This document shows, one piece after another, positions 9,026 to 19,032 of a stretch of DNA of 64,000 nt; position 1 is the first letter of the stretch, and each line of letters starts with the position of its first letter. The position numbers and the translations under genes are program-made. Source of the DNA: Varibaculum cambriense (GTDB lineage: Bacteria; Actinomycetota; Actinomycetes; Actinomycetales; Actinomycetaceae). The notes beneath the pieces are model-generated. The model saw only the letters and a list, made by a program, of their open reading frames with translations, did no database searches and was not told where the DNA came from. The DNA lies in assembly GCF_022133705.1 (NCBI RefSeq), contig NZ_JAKNHJ010000012.1, positions 1 to 64,000 of the forward strand. The letters are read 5' to 3'.

Positions 9026-12000
9026 GTGAGCAGCGAGGACGAAAAAACCGACCCGGAAATTAAGGGCATCAAGAAAATTAATGTAGCTCGTGCCTCGGGA
9101 ATCATGCTAGCTGGAACCATGGTTTCCCGGCTGCTGGGTTTTGTGCGAGCGGCACTGCTAATCGCGCTTATCGGTTCGATTGGGGCTAATGATGCCTTCC
9201 AGGCCGCTAATAGCCTTCCCAATATTATTTATAATCTGCTAGCTTCCTCTATTCTTTCCGCGGTGCTGGTTCCCCAGATTGTGCGCGCCCTGCAACGCAA
9301 AAACTCTGATGAGTTCATTAATCGGCTGCTTACCTTATTTACTACCGGACTGCTACTTTTAACTCTGGTATGCGTAGCCCTGGCTCCGGTATTCGTTACT
9401 TTATTTGCGGCAAAACTGGATCCGGGATGGAAACAGCTGGCGATTACTTTTTCTTATTGGTCACTCCCCCAAGTGTTCTTCTACGGTCTTTATTCCCTGT
9501 GGGGACAATTCCTTAACGCTAAAGGCTCTTTCGGCCCCTACATGTGGGCACCGGTAGTAAACAACGTGGTAGGGATTGCAGGAATATTTATTTTCTGGCG
9601 GGTACTGGGTACCGAAACCGATTGGGCGGGTGACCCCAGCGTCTGGACCGGGGAACCGGTAGTTTTACTGGCCGGTATTTCCACGTTAGGAATCGTGGTG
9701 CAAGCCCTGATTTTGCTGATTCCGCTGCGCCGCACCGGTTTTAAAATGCGTCCCGTTTGGGGGATTCGCGGCCATGGCCTAGGAGAAGTATCTCGCACTG
9801 CCATCTGGGCTTTTTCAGCTTTATGTGTAGCCCAGCTGGGTTTTTTGGCAATTTCTAATATTGCGGCCGCAGCTAACGGTTACGCCTCCAAACATCAGGT
9901 AACTATCGCTACTACTACGGCTTATAACACTGCCTTTACGGTCTATATGATCCCGCAATCAATGATTGTCACTTCCGTAGTTACCGCCATGTTTACCTCT
10001 ATGAGCGCTATGGTGGCCGTCGGAGCGCTCTCGCGCCTGCGCACCCAATTCCTTAACACCCAGCAGGGGGTTTCTTTAATCACTTGCCTGTGTTCGGTAC
10101 TAATCGTAGTTTTGGCGTTGCCAATTATGCAGTTCATCATGCCCACTACCCCTACCGCTTCTGTGCAGGCCTTTGCGCAAGTGTTGGCGGTAATGGCGCT
10201 CGGGATTCCCTTCCTGGGATTCTTTAACCTTTCGCAGCGGCTAATTTTGGCTTTTGCCGATGCCCGCAGTACTTTCCTGGTACAAATTCCGATGACTATT
10301 TGTACCCTAATTGTTTGTGGTTTAACGGTGCTGCTGCTACCAGTCAAATATTGGGTAATGGGAGCCTCCGCCGGTATGCAGCTGTCCTACCTGGTGGGAT
10401 CCGTCCTCACGATTTGGCATTTGCACAAGAAACATCTGCCTTTAAAGTTCACTGCGCAATTGGGGCGTTCGCTGGTGACTATTACCCTAGCGACTCTCGG
10501 TGCCGGCTGTGCGGGTTGGTTGATTTTGCATTACTGGGGACCTTTGGCTGGTTCCCCAGGCGATCCGGCGCTGGTACATATGACGGGGGCATTGTCCAGG
10601 GTACTGGTAGTCACCCTAGTAATGACTGGGCTGTACCTCGGTCTGCTATTAGTTTGGCGCTGTCCGGCGCTTTCCCTTTTGGCAGCGCCCATCTGGGGCA
10701 AGCTGAGCAAAGGACGTCCTCTGCCGCAAATACTAACCTACGTTCCCAGCGAGGCTCAGCTGACATCTAACTCACAGTCCCCAGAGGGCGTCAGCGAGCA
10801 AGAGGCGATAAACTCTAGGGAAGATGATCCCGCTCTCGCAACCTTAGGGGAGGACGAAAACGCGCAAACCCAGGTTAAGGCGGCAATACATCCCAGTGAA
10901 ACCGGAAATGATTCCTATGTGCAGCCTGAAAATGAATTAAGCAAGGAAGATGAGGATCAAGTGGCCAGTGAACATCTTGAACCCGAGGTGACAGCTATCA
11001 GCTATAACGCCGACGGATACGTTAACCTGCAATCCGGTATGACATTGCATTTCCCCGGTCAGAAACATTTTTCTGTGCTTAACCTTAACCAGCGTCTGGC
11101 GGGAGAATTCTTGCCGGAAAAGGATGCCTGGGCAGTTAGTGATGAAACCGGTAAACCTGCCGAGCTGCTGGTACTGCAGGGCAAACGGGAAAAAACCCGC
11201 GAATACTATGCACAACTGCAGCAAGTTAAAGCTCCAGGTTTCCAGGAATTTATTTGGGTTTCCTCTGATCCGGTGGATGCAGTTTTATTGCAAGCTACCC
11301 CGGATCTACCGCTGAGCGAGATTGTAGGATCCGGTATGCCGGCACCGGTAATCCACTCTTTGATTTCGCAGGTGAGCGGGGGATTATCTCAACTTCATGA
11401 GGCCGGCTTAGCGCATGGGGCTATCGATCCCGCCCATATCTTGGTGTCAGCTGACGGAAAAGTGCTTATCCGCCTAGACGTAGCCGATCAAAACGCCTCC
11501 GCTGATTTAACCGCGGCGCAAACCCGAGACGGACAGCGGGTTTTAGAACTGCTCTATTTCTTGACTAGCGGTAATCGTGACCAGTTCTCGAAAGCAAAAG
11601 CTGGTGAAAAACTACTCCCGCCTTCGAAGTTCCATCACGGCAGCGATGTGGATTTAGATGCGGTAGCCCTGGCGGGGGCGGCGATGCCTTCTCCTCGCCT
11701 ATGCCAGGCTATCTGGGAGCAACTGGGAATGGGCGAACTAGGCCCGGTAGCTAACTGGTTAACCGCCCGGGATGAGCAAAGCCAAACTGACGGGGAAAAG
11801 TCACCGCAGGTATCCGCGCCTACTCCAGAAGATCCTTCAGCGTTTGCGGACGCACCAGCGGCTTCCGATAGTGGGGATGCTCCTGAGGATAATAATTTGA
11901 ATGAAGAAGCCAAGCCGATAGCGGAAGAAACCAGCGATACCTCCGAAACCACTAGTGATAGCGAAAATGCGAAGGAAAATGCTGAAGAGGTAAAGCCGGA

Positions 12001-13165
12001 GGACACTACTTTAGCTATGGAGGCTGCTACTTCTGCCCGGGCTATAAAACCGGTATTACCTCCAGCAGCTAAAATTCCGGGACACCGCAACCAGCCCTAT
12101 CAGGAATCTGCAAAAACCCAGGCAATCCCGTTAACCGAGATGCAGGAAATGAATCTTAACCCGCAGGAAGAAAAGGCAGGCGATGGCGCCTGGGTGCCGC
12201 AAGCGGTAAGTTCACAGCAAGCTCGTCAGGGATCCCGTCCCCAACCTCCAAACTTCTTGGGTCGCCTAGGTTCCGGTAAATCCGCGAACTCGGTGGGACA
12301 GATACCTACGCTAGCTGCTTTAGATTCAAAAATGAAAACCCCCGGAGAACTGGGCATAGACGCCGAGCAAAGTGCTGAAAAATCCTCATCTAAGACACCG
12401 AAGTTTTCTAAAAATCCGAAAAAAGCAGCGAAACAGAAAGCGAAACTAGCAGAAAAAATTAATAGGGACGCTCAAAAAGCTGCTCGCCAAGCTGAACGGC
12501 GCCGCCAGCGCGAACAGCGCCGTCAAGACCGGATTTCCCAGCTATCGCCTAAAGATTTAGAGCCGGTTAACGTCAGTCGGAGGCTGATCGTTTCTAGCCT
12601 GGTGGGGATGGCAATAGTACTAGTTTTTTCGGTGATGGTGTTAGTGTTTTGGCCTCGTCACAACCCGCCGGTAGCCAAACCAACTACCTCTCAAACCCAA
12701 ACCCAAAAAGTTGCCCCGAAGCCAGCACCGGTAACTAAACCGGCCGAAATCGCGGGAGTGGCTTCTATCGATGCCGAAGGCAATGACACCGAACATCCCG
12801 AGCTCGCTGACCGGATGATCGATGGTGATGAAAATACCTGGTGGCGTTCGCGTTTCTTCCGCAACCCGAAGCTGGGGGATCGCAGCGGTTTTGGGGTGAT
12901 AGTAACTTTCAAGGAACACGCTAATGTTTCTGAGATTAAGTTAAAAACTAATGCCCAAGGCGGAAAAATCGAGGTTCGTTCCCTACCGGAATCTGGCCTG
13001 CCGCGGGATGGTAAAGTCCTAGCTACTGGTACTTTCTCCGATACGGTTAACTTAAAACTAAACCCGAAAGCTAATACCCAGGCGCTGATCTTGTGGTTCC
13101 CGGAACTTCCCCTTGATAACACTGGAAACAACCGGGCAACCATTTCTGAAATCGCGGTTTCCTAG
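9026..13165 (+). CDS. murJ: Lipid II flippase MurJ fused to pseudokinase and extracellular domain
   Basis: A 1379-residue protein. I take GTG at 9026 as start because GAAGGAGGAGG (9013-9023) precedes it; the frame is open further upstream but overlaps the previous gene. The first 520 or so residues are the MviN/MurJ flippase (ASGIMLAGTMVSRLLGFVRA, NSLPNIIYNLL) that moves lipid II across the membrane. A cytoplasmic part follows with a degenerate protein kinase fold: HGAID at about residue 796 replaces the catalytic HRD, and no DFG is seen. A long acidic, then Lys/Arg-rich linker leads to a membrane helix near residue 1187 and an extracellular domain (ADRMIDGDENTWWRSR) resembling discoidin/carbohydrate-binding folds. 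The same architecture is known for mycobacterial MviN, where the phosphorylated pseudokinase binds FhaA. Confidence 0.93.
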   Translation: MSSEDEKTDPEIKGIKKINVARASGIMLAGTMVSRLLGFVRAALLIALIGSIGANDAFQAANSLPNIIYNLLASSILSAVLVPQIVRALQRKNSDEFINRLLTLFTTGLLLLTLVCVALAPVFVTLFAAKLDPGWKQLAITFSYWSLPQVFFYGLYSLWGQFLNAKGSFGPYMWAPVVNNVVGIAGIFIFWRVLGTETDWAGDPSVWTGEPVVLLAGISTLGIVVQALILLIPLRRTGFKMRPVWGIRGHGLGEVSRTAIWAFSALCVAQLGFLAISNIAAAANGYASKHQVTIATTTAYNTAFTVYMIPQSMIVTSVVTAMFTSMSAMVAVGALSRLRTQFLNTQQGVSLITCLCSVLIVVLALPIMQFIMPTTPTASVQAFAQVLAVMALGIPFLGFFNLSQRLILAFADARSTFLVQIPMTICTLIVCGLTVLLLPVKYWVMGASAGMQLSYLVGSVLTIWHLHKKHLPLKFTAQLGRSLVTITLATLGAGCAGWLILHYWGPLAGSPGDPALVHMTGALSRVLVVTLVMTGLYLGLLLVWRCPALSLLAAPIWGKLSKGRPLPQILTYVPSEAQLTSNSQSPEGVSEQEAINSREDDPALATLGEDENAQTQVKAAIHPSETGNDSYVQPENELSKEDEDQVASEHLEPEVTAISYNADGYVNLQSGMTLHFPGQKHFSVLNLNQRLAGEFLPEKDAWAVSDETGKPAELLVLQGKREKTREYYAQLQQVKAPGFQEFIWVSSDPVDAVLLQATPDLPLSEIVGSGMPAPVIHSLISQVSGGLSQLHEAGLAHGAIDPAHILVSADGKVLIRLDVADQNASADLTAAQTRDGQRVLELLYFLTSGNRDQFSKAKAGEKLLPPSKFHHGSDVDLDAVALAGAAMPSPRLCQAIWEQLGMGELGPVANWLTARDEQSQTDGEKSPQVSAPTPEDPSAFADAPAASDSGDAPEDNNLNEEAKPIAEETSDTSETTSDSENAKENAEEVKPEDTTLAMEAATSARAIKPVLPPAAKIPGHRNQPYQESAKTQAIPLTEMQEMNLNPQEEKAGDGAWVPQAVSSQQARQGSRPQPPNFLGRLGSGKSANSVGQIPTLAALDSKMKTPGELGIDAEQSAEKSSSKTPKFSKNPKKAAKQKAKLAEKINRDAQKAARQAERRRQREQRRQDRISQLSPKDLEPVNVSRRLIVSSLVGMAIVLVFSVMVLVFWPRHNPPVAKPTTSQTQTQKVAPKPAPVTKPAEIAGVASIDAEGNDTEHPELADRMIDGDENTWWRSRFFRNPKLGDRSGFGVIVTFKEHANVSEIKLKTNAQGGKIEVRSLPESGLPRDGKVLATGTFSDTVNLKLNPKANTQALILWFPELPLDNTGNNRATISEIAVS

Positions 13166-13277
13166 TCAGCCCTGCCTGCCCGGTTTCGCTCACTGCGTTA
13201 ACTGGTTGCACGGCGAACTTTTTACCTGCGAAAATAGCTTTGGTAATAACGGTTAAGACCCTGACCTAGGAGGCTCC

Positions 13278-14198
13278 ATGTCGGTACGCGACATTATCAT
13301 TATCGGTTCTGGACCGGCCGGCTACACGGCAGCGATCTACACTGCCCGCGCGGGACTTAACCCCCTCCTAATCGCCGGGGAGGTAACCGCCGGTGGTGCC
13401 CTAATGAATACCACCGAGGTAGAGAACTTTCCCGGTTTTCCTGAGGGGATTCAGGGCCCAGATTTAATGGCGAATATGCTTGCTCAGGCCGAGCGCTTCG
13501 GATGCGAGATTCTTTACGAGGACGCCCTAGAGGTTTCTCTGGCCGGGGAAGAGAAAACAGTGGTTACTTCCGAGGGAAAGTATTCGGCACGCCGCGTGAT
13601 TTTGTCTATGGGTTCGGAATACCGCAAACTTAACGTGCCGGGAGAGGCCGAACTATCGGGACGCGGGGTCTCCTATTGCGCCACCTGTGATGGTTTCTTC
13701 TTCAAAGATCAACACTTGGCAGTGGTAGGCGGGGGCGACTCCGCGATGGAAGAGGCACTGTTCTTAACCAAGTTCGCCAAGAAGGTGACGGTGATTCACC
13801 GCCGCGACCAATTGCGTGCCTCCCAGATTATGGCTGAACGGGCTGCGGCTAACCCCAAAATTGATTTCGCTTGGAACAGTACTGTTGCCCAAATTAATGG
13901 GGAAGATAAAGTTGAATCGTTGACTTTACAGTCAACGGTAGACGGCACCGAAAGCACGTTGGACGCCACCGGAGTTTTCGTGGCGATCGGTCACGAACCG
14001 CGCTCGCAGCTAGTAAACGGACAAGTGGATTTGGATGAGGCCGGATACGTACGGGTTAATGAACCGGGAACCGCCACTAATCTGAAAGGCGTTTTCGCCT
14101 GCGGAGACCTGGTAGATCACACTTATCGCCAAGCAATTACGGCCGCGGGTTCAGGGTGCCGCGCCGCCCTGGATGCCGAACGTTCCCTAGCCGATTAA
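13278..14198 (+). CDS. trxB: Thioredoxin reductase
   Basis: A 306-residue NADPH-dependent flavoprotein that reduces thioredoxin. The FAD site is [16 protein letters not shown] near the N-terminus, the redox pair is Cys134 and Cys137 (CATCDG), the NADPH site is [12 protein letters not shown], and the late FAD motif is [10 protein letters not shown]. The length is typical for low-molecular-weight TrxB. GGAGG precedes the ATG. It is followed 39 bases later by trxA, forming the usual pair, and sits after murJ as in mycobacteria (without a sigM between). Confidence 0.96.
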   Translation: MSVRDIIIIGSGPAGYTAAIYTARAGLNPLLIAGEVTAGGALMNTTEVENFPGFPEGIQGPDLMANMLAQAERFGCEILYEDALEVSLAGEEKTVVTSEGKYSARRVILSMGSEYRKLNVPGEAELSGRGVSYCATCDGFFFKDQHLAVVGGGDSAMEEALFLTKFAKKVTVIHRRDQLRASQIMAERAAANPKIDFAWNSTVAQINGEDKVESLTLQSTVDGTESTLDATGVFVAIGHEPRSQLVNGQVDLDEAGYVRVNEPGTATNLKGVFACGDLVDHTYRQAITAAGSGCRAALDAERSLAD

Positions 14199-14237
14199 AG
14201 ACCGTATTTTTACCATTTTTAGAGAGGAAAATAAGAG

Positions 14238-14567
14238 ATGACTAAACCGTCAGAAGTAACCGAACAGAACTTTGACCAGGAAGTATTGAAAGCAGAGATC
14301 CCGGTTTTGGTAGATTTTTGGGCTCCCTGGTGCGGGCCTTGCCGCCAAATGGGACCGATAGTAGACGAAATAGCCGCCGAGGTTGCCGGAAAAGCTAAAG
14401 TCGTCAAAGTCAACATTGATGAAAACCCCCAGCTGGCCGCCAAATACGGGATTAACTCGATCCCCATGTTTATGGTGTTCAACCAGGGGGAGATTACCCG
14501 GGGCATCCTGGGCGCCAACCCCAAGCGGGAACTCCTAGGACCGCTGCAGCAAGAAATCGACAAGTAG
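14238..14567 (+). CDS. trxA: Thioredoxin
   Basis: A 109-residue classical thioredoxin. The active site is WCGPC with Cys32 and Cys35, and the cis-proline loop is seen in GINSIPMFMVF. It carries electrons from the adjacent TrxB to ribonucleotide reductase, peroxidases and other targets. GAGAGGAAAATAAGAG precedes the ATG. The length and motifs are standard, with nothing odd. Confidence 0.97.
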   Translation: MTKPSEVTEQNFDQEVLKAEIPVLVDFWAPWCGPCRQMGPIVDEIAAEVAGKAKVVKVNIDENPQLAAKYGINSIPMFMVFNQGEITRGILGANPKRELLGPLQQEIDK

Positions 14568-14644
14568 TTTCGTCTCTGCTCGCTGCCGCGAGGCTGTCTG
14601 CCTTGGCGGGTTCTAGAAGGGGTGCATAGGAGTTTTCGCTAGCG

Positions 14645-14668
14645 CCTTATACTGCGCACCTTATACTG
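14645..14668 (+). promoter_or_regulatory. Tandem -10 elements before the LmeA-like gene
   Basis: The 10-mer CCTTATACTG occurs twice, at 14645-14654 and 14659-14668, 14 bases apart. Each contains TATACT, a 5/6 match to the -10 consensus. Transcription from the second box would start at about the GTG initiation codon (14674), giving a leaderless mRNA; no Shine-Dalgarno is visible, which fits. Confidence 0.45.
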
Positions 14669-14673
14669 AATGA

Positions 14674-15390
14674 GTGCGAAGTCTAAAGCGTTTTTTAATA
14701 GTAATAGCCGTGTTGGTACTCCTACTGGGAGTGCTAGATAGGGTTGCTTGCTGGTGGGCGGAAAATGAGGGGACTGGGGTTCTCGAGAAGCGGGGCGCAG
14801 AAAACGCCACCGTTAAAGTAAATGACTTACCCTTCTTAACTTCCCTCATAGGCGGCAGTATTAACCAGGTGGACGTGACTATTCCGCGCCTAGATATTGC
14901 CGCAGAAGGTGGCGCCATCCCCATAACCGCGGTTCGCGCCCAGATCAACCAGCTAGACCTGACTGCCAGCCGGTTAAATATCGATAAAATCGGCCAAGTG
15001 CGCGCTGAAGGCAATCTCAGCCAAGAGGCTTTTGCGCAGCTAGTGGCAAAGAAAGTGCCGGGAGTAAAAGTAAAACTAGAGGCCGGGAAACTTGTTTTTG
15101 CTACCCAAAAGTGGGGACAAGAAATCCTAGCTGAGGGGCAGCTGTCTCTAGCTGGCGGGGCTGATGGTTTGACCCCCACCCTGGTAGTCAAACCCACCGC
15201 CCTTAAAACTGAGCTACCCCGCTACCTACAGGCTCGCCTGAAGCTGCCAGAGTTTTTACCCCCGATCAATATCCCAATCACCGGCTTGCCCGCCAATGTG
15301 CAGCTGAGCGCAGTAGAGGTTAAAGCCGATCACCTCAAATTTAAGTTGACCGGGAAGAATATCCCACTCCAAAAGAATTCTCTCTCCTGA
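14674..15390 (+). CDS. LmeA-like phospholipid-binding protein (DUF2993)
   Basis: A 238-residue protein with an N-terminal membrane/signal segment (FLIVIAVLVLLLGVLDRVAC) and a beta-rich body typical of DUF2993 (VKVNDLPFLTSLIGGSINQV, then repeated amphipathic strands). The mycobacterial member LmeA binds phospholipid and supports lipomannan assembly; whether this holds here is unknown. The GTG start appears to lack a ribosome binding site and lies at the predicted transcription start. The gene is isolated between trxA and the convergent pnt operon. Confidence 0.75.
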   Translation: MRSLKRFLIVIAVLVLLLGVLDRVACWWAENEGTGVLEKRGAENATVKVNDLPFLTSLIGGSINQVDVTIPRLDIAAEGGAIPITAVRAQINQLDLTASRLNIDKIGQVRAEGNLSQEAFAQLVAKKVPGVKVKLEAGKLVFATQKWGQEILAEGQLSLAGGADGLTPTLVVKPTALKTELPRYLQARLKLPEFLPPINIPITGLPANVQLSAVEVKADHLKFKLTGKNIPLQKNSLS

Positions 15391-15451
15391 TTTTGGGTTT
15401 ACCGGTTAATCCCAGGGTGATTACCGGCTAGTACCTGCAAATGTAAAAACG

Positions 15452-15492
15452 GGGCGGGGTCGAAATAGAAAGTAGCTATTTCGACCCCGCCC
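15452..15492. terminator. Bidirectional terminator between lmeA-like gene and pntB
   Basis: A perfect 17-bp stem: 15452-15468 (GGGCGGGGTCGAAATAG) pairs with 15476-15492 around a 7-nt loop. On the minus strand the stem is followed by GTTTTTACATTT, a usable T-tract for the pntAB transcript; the plus-strand side is less T-rich. It sits between convergent genes. Confidence 0.85.
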
Positions 15493-15531
15493 TTAGCTTT
15501 CGGGTACGGAATCCCCTATTTGGGAACCGGG

Positions 15532-17073
15532 CTACAGGCTGCGCACGATTTCTTCTACCGAGGTTTTCGCATCACCAAAGAGCATATCGGTGTTGTCGTT
15601 AAAGAACAGCGGATTTTGCACCCCGGCATAACCGGGATTCATCGAACGCTTAAACACCACCACTTGGCGGGCTTTCCACACTTCCAGCACCGGCATTCCC
15701 GCAATCGGGCTGCCCGGTTTAGTGGCATCGGGATTAACGGTATCGTTCGCTCCAATCACCAGTACTACATCGGTATCGGGGAAGTCATCGTTAATCTCAT
15801 CCATTTCTAGCACCACGTCATAGGGTACTTTAGCTTCTGCCAGCAGCACGTTCATATGTCCGGGCATCCGTCCGGCTACCGGGTGAATCCCGAAACGCAC
15901 GTTTACCCCCGCCTCGCGCAGCTTGGCAGTCAGATCCGCGACCGGGAACTGGGCTTGTGCCTGCGCCATCCCATAACCGGGAGTAATAATCACGTTAGAG
16001 GCATCCTTTAACGCTTGCGCGACCTCGGCCGCACTGGTTTCGGTGTAGTCCCCGTAATCGGTATCTGCCCCCTTCGCCGGTCCACCGTCAGAGCCGAAGC
16101 CTCCCAAAATCACGGAGACAAACGAGCGGTTCATGGCCTTGCACATGATGTAGGACAGGTAGGCACCGGAAGAGCCCACCAAGGCCCCCGCGATAATCAA
16201 CATATTGTTACCCAACATGAAGCCCGCGGCTGCCGCTGCCCAACCAGAATAAGAGTTCAGCATGGACACCACGACTGGCATATCGCCGCCGCCGATCGCG
16301 GCCACCAGGTGTAGCCCCAGTAACAGGGCGATTATGGTCATCACAATGATGGCTACCCACTGCATCCAGGTCAAGGTCATAGTGGTAGCGCTCAGGTGCG
16401 AGCCGCGTATCATCACCCCAATGAGCCCGATGGACACAATAATGGCGATAGCGTTCAGCCAGTTACGTCCCGGCAAAGTAAGGGGCGCGCCCTTAATCTT
16501 CCCCGACAGTTTCAGGTAGGCAACGATAGAACCGGTGAAGGTAACGGCACCAATAAAGATGCCCACTCCCACCTCGCCTAGGTGGAACCCTACGGTGGCC
16601 GGATTAATCGCAGTTGCCGCATCGGCTCCTGCCTTATTGAATTCCCAAGGCAGGTGGATGAAGGTATTAAAGCCCACCAGCACTGCCGCTAAACCTACAA
16701 AGGAGTGCAGCATGGCTACCAGTTCCGGCATGCCGGTCATGGGAATAGTTTTGGCTCTCCACAGTCCGATAATCGCGCCGGCAATCATCGCTACTGCAAT
16801 CAGCAGCGCAGTTACCAAGGTTGATTGATAACCGGGAGCCCCCGCGTTATAGAGCGCCACCGCAATAGTAGCGACCACCGCTACCAGCATTCCGATTGCC
16901 CCGAAACGGTTACCCCGCAGGGCAGTCTCATTTTTTGATAGACCCGCGAGCGCCAAAATGAACAGCAGCGCCGCAATCAGATAGGCAATGTTTTGTCCTC
17001 GGCTAATCCAAAATTCGCTAGTTGTTGCACTGGCAACCAGGGTGGGGGCTGCCGCAGATAGAAGGTTACTCAT
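15532..17073 (-). CDS. pntB: NAD(P) transhydrogenase subunit beta
   Basis: A 513-residue membrane subunit of proton-translocating transhydrogenase, which couples proton entry to hydride transfer from NADH to NADP+. About the first 300 residues hold many membrane helices with a conserved [20 protein letters not shown] segment. The C-terminal domain III binds NADP(H): [15 protein letters not shown], the Rossmann-type [20 protein letters not shown] and [13 protein letters not shown]. Three bases separate it from the upstream pntA stop, so the two are co-translated. Confidence 0.95.
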   Translation of the reverse strand: MSNLLSAAAPTLVASATTSEFWISRGQNIAYLIAALLFILALAGLSKNETALRGNRFGAIGMLVAVVATIAVALYNAGAPGYQSTLVTALLIAVAMIAGAIIGLWRAKTIPMTGMPELVAMLHSFVGLAAVLVGFNTFIHLPWEFNKAGADAATAINPATVGFHLGEVGVGIFIGAVTFTGSIVAYLKLSGKIKGAPLTLPGRNWLNAIAIIVSIGLIGVMIRGSHLSATTMTLTWMQWVAIIVMTIIALLLGLHLVAAIGGGDMPVVVSMLNSYSGWAAAAAGFMLGNNMLIIAGALVGSSGAYLSYIMCKAMNRSFVSVILGGFGSDGGPAKGADTDYGDYTETSAAEVAQALKDASNVIITPGYGMAQAQAQFPVADLTAKLREAGVNVRFGIHPVAGRMPGHMNVLLAEAKVPYDVVLEMDEINDDFPDTDVVLVIGANDTVNPDATKPGSPIAGMPVLEVWKARQVVVFKRSMNPGYAGVQNPLFFNDNTDMLFGDAKTSVEEIVRSL

Positions 17074-17076
17074 TTC

Positions 17077-18636
17077 TTACTTCTCCTCCCCCCGGAACAT
17101 GGTCAGCATTCGGTGGGTTACCGAGAAGCCGCCAAAGATGTTGATTGAAGCCACCAAGATTGCTAAGAAACTCAGCGCGGACACGATTGGTTTTGCACTT
17201 CCTACCTGCAATATTGCGCCCACTAGAATAATTCCGGAAATGGCGTTGGTTTCACTCATTAACGGAGTGTGGAGCGAGTGGGTAACCGCAGTAATCACAT
17301 AGAAGCCCACCACAATCGCCAGCATCAAAATGAAGTAGTAAGGGATCAACGGCTTGGGGGTGGCGGCAATCAAGGCCAACCCTAAAACTATCCCTACCGT
17401 TGCCCACAGCAAACGTTTACGTTTCTTCGACGCCGCCTCTTCAGCTTTCTGGCGGGCATTAGCTGCAGCGTCCTCTACCGATTCCGTCTTGGCGGGGGCA
17501 GCAGGCGCCGCGTGTACTTGAATAGGGGGCGGGGGGAACATATTTTCCCCATCCTTCGCAACCGTGATCCCGCGGACTACTTCGTCTTCCATATCGAGGA
17601 CGTAGTTGCCGTCTTTTTCCGGAGTGATCAGCTTAAACAGGTTAACAATATTTTGTCCATAAAGCTGTGAGGACTGTCCCGGCAGCCTGCCAGCCAGGTC
17701 GGTGTATCCAATGATGGTCACCCCGTTTTCGGTAACCACTTTTTCGCCGGGCTGGGTCAGTTCGCAGTTACCGCCACCAGCTGCGGCCATATCCACGATG
17801 ATTGAACCGGGCGCCATGGCCGCTACTGCCTCTTTGGTGATTAGCAGTGGCGAGCGACGACCGGGAATATTCGCGGTGGTGATCACGATGTCATTTGCAG
17901 CTGCCTGCTCGGTGTAGAGCTTGGTGGCAGCGTCCGCTTGATCCGCGCTCATTTCTTTGGCGTAACCATCATCGGATTTTTCTTGCGCAATCGGAATAGG
18001 CACAAAAGTTGCCCCTACCGATTCTGCTTGCTCGGCAGTTTCACTGCGTACGTCGGTGGCACTAACCTGGGCTCCCATCGAGTTGGCGGTGCCAATAGCA
18101 GCCAGGCCGGCTACCCCTACGCCGATCACATAAACCTTGGCGGGCGGGATTTTTCCAGCGGCAGTCACCTGACCGGTAAAGAGGCGACCGAAACTTTCGG
18201 CGGCCTCGATAACAGCGCGATACCCGGAAACGTTGGACATCGAGGAGAGCACATCCATGGACTGCGCCCTGGAGATTCTCGGAACCGTATCCATCGCAAA
18301 TCCAGTAATGCCCCGTTCTACCAGTGCATCTACGGTCTCAGGGTGGCGACCTGGCGCCATCCGGGCGATTAAGAGCGCTCCGGGTTTAACCAAATTCAGG
18401 TAGTCGGTGGGGGGCGTATCTAGGACGGTGACAATATCGGCCTGCCAGGCGGCCTGAGTGTCCACGATTTGCGCTCCGGCTTGCGAATACTGCTCATCCA
18501 GGTAGGCGGCTTTTTCGCCTGCCCCCTGTTCTACCAGGACTTCATATCCTAGTTTGATGAGTTTTTTTACCGTATCCGGAGTGGCGGCGACCAAGGTTTG
18601 GTCTGGCGTGGGCTCTTTAGGAACTCCAATTCGCAC
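17077..18636 (-). CDS. pntA: NAD(P) transhydrogenase subunit alpha (PntAA-PntAB fused form)
   Basis: A 519-residue subunit. The N-terminal 380 residues are the NAD(H)-binding domain I of the alanine dehydrogenase/PNT family ([39 protein letters not shown]). An Ala/Pro linker with [16 protein letters not shown] leads to four C-terminal membrane helices of the PntAB type ([28 protein letters not shown]). Some actinobacteria have these as two genes; here they are fused as in Escherichia coli. It is the first gene of the pntAB operon and should supply NADPH, for example to TrxB. Confidence 0.95.
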   Translation of the reverse strand: MRIGVPKEPTPDQTLVAATPDTVKKLIKLGYEVLVEQGAGEKAAYLDEQYSQAGAQIVDTQAAWQADIVTVLDTPPTDYLNLVKPGALLIARMAPGRHPETVDALVERGITGFAMDTVPRISRAQSMDVLSSMSNVSGYRAVIEAAESFGRLFTGQVTAAGKIPPAKVYVIGVGVAGLAAIGTANSMGAQVSATDVRSETAEQAESVGATFVPIPIAQEKSDDGYAKEMSADQADAATKLYTEQAAANDIVITTANIPGRRSPLLITKEAVAAMAPGSIIVDMAAAGGGNCELTQPGEKVVTENGVTIIGYTDLAGRLPGQSSQLYGQNIVNLFKLITPEKDGNYVLDMEDEVVRGITVAKDGENMFPPPPIQVHAAPAAPAKTESVEDAAANARQKAEEAASKKRKRLLWATVGIVLGLALIAATPKPLIPYYFILMLAIVVGFYVITAVTHSLHTPLMSETNAISGIILVGAILQVGSAKPIVSALSFLAILVASINIFGGFSVTHRMLTMFRGEEK

Positions 18637-18676
18637 AGTTACTCCTTATAGTTTTGGCTTTTTAAATACCAATATT

Positions 18677-18701
18677 TATCCACCTGTTTTACTGGTGGAT
18701 A
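18677..18701. repeat. Inverted repeat between csrA and pntA
   Basis: TATCCACC (18677-18684) pairs with GGTGGATA (18694-18701) around a 9-nt loop. It lies downstream of csrA and upstream of pntA on the minus strand, so it may end the csrA transcript or act as an operator for pntA. No convincing T-tract follows on the minus strand. Confidence 0.4.
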
Positions 18702-18789
18702 GCTTATTTTTAGCTTACGCGGCACCTATCAGGCGCGCACACTAAGTCCAGCTAATAGGAATGTTACCTGCCAGCCAGGCAGATAAAAA

Positions 18790-19008
18790 CTATTTTTCCG
18801 GCGCGGCCTGCTTAGATCCAGGTTCTGGTCCTTCCAATCCCAGGCGTTCTCTGTCGGGTTGCTCTAGCAGTTCACCCCGCCGAATAGTTAAGTCTTTAGG
18901 GGCGCTAATGCCCAGTCTCACCGAGTCTTTATGCGACTCCACCACGGTGATTACTACCTGGTCTCCGACCACAATCTCTTCTCCGCGTCTGCGGGTTAGT
19001 ACTAGCAT
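18790..19008 (-). CDS. csrA: Carbon storage regulator CsrA
   Basis: A 72-residue RNA-binding translational regulator. The first 50 residues are a full CsrA domain: MLVLTRRRGEEIVVGD, the strand VVITVVESHKDSVRLGISAP, and the conserved Arg of RLGI that binds GGA motifs as a dimer. The tail after residue 50 is low-complexity and acidic. CsrA is common in proteobacteria and flagellated Firmicutes but rare in actinobacteria, where I would expect it mainly in flagellated lineages; no flagellar gene is visible in this window. It lies 24 bases after a 146-residue unknown gene, so they are probably one operon. The Shine-Dalgarno AGGAGG and the start codon both carry GGA motifs (see the separate entry). 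Confidence 0.93.
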   Translation of the reverse strand: MLVLTRRRGEEIVVGDQVVITVVESHKDSVRLGISAPKDLTIRRGELLEQPDRERLGLEGPEPGSKQAAPEK

Positions 19009-19025
19009 CCTTGCTTGCCTCCTAG
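19006..19025 (-). promoter_or_regulatory. Putative CsrA binding sites over the csrA start
   Basis: On the minus strand the csrA initiation region contains CAAGGATG (19006-19013), an exact match to the core CARGGAUG of the CsrA SELEX consensus, overlapping the ATG. A second GGA lies in the Shine-Dalgarno CTAGGAGGC (19017-19025), 12 bases upstream. Two sites this close could be bridged by one CsrA dimer and block translation, an autoregulation model inferred from other bacteria. Confidence 0.5.
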
Positions 19026-19032
19026 ATAGTGA

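Noticed and set aside
11635-12090. Long antisense frames over murJ and other genes
   Set aside because: They mirror codon bias of strong sense genes, lack ribosome binding sites and give Ser/Pro-rich peptides without family features.
18676-18684. DnaA box TTATCCACC
   Set aside because: One mismatch, far from dnaA, and better explained as one arm of the inverted repeat 18677-18701.
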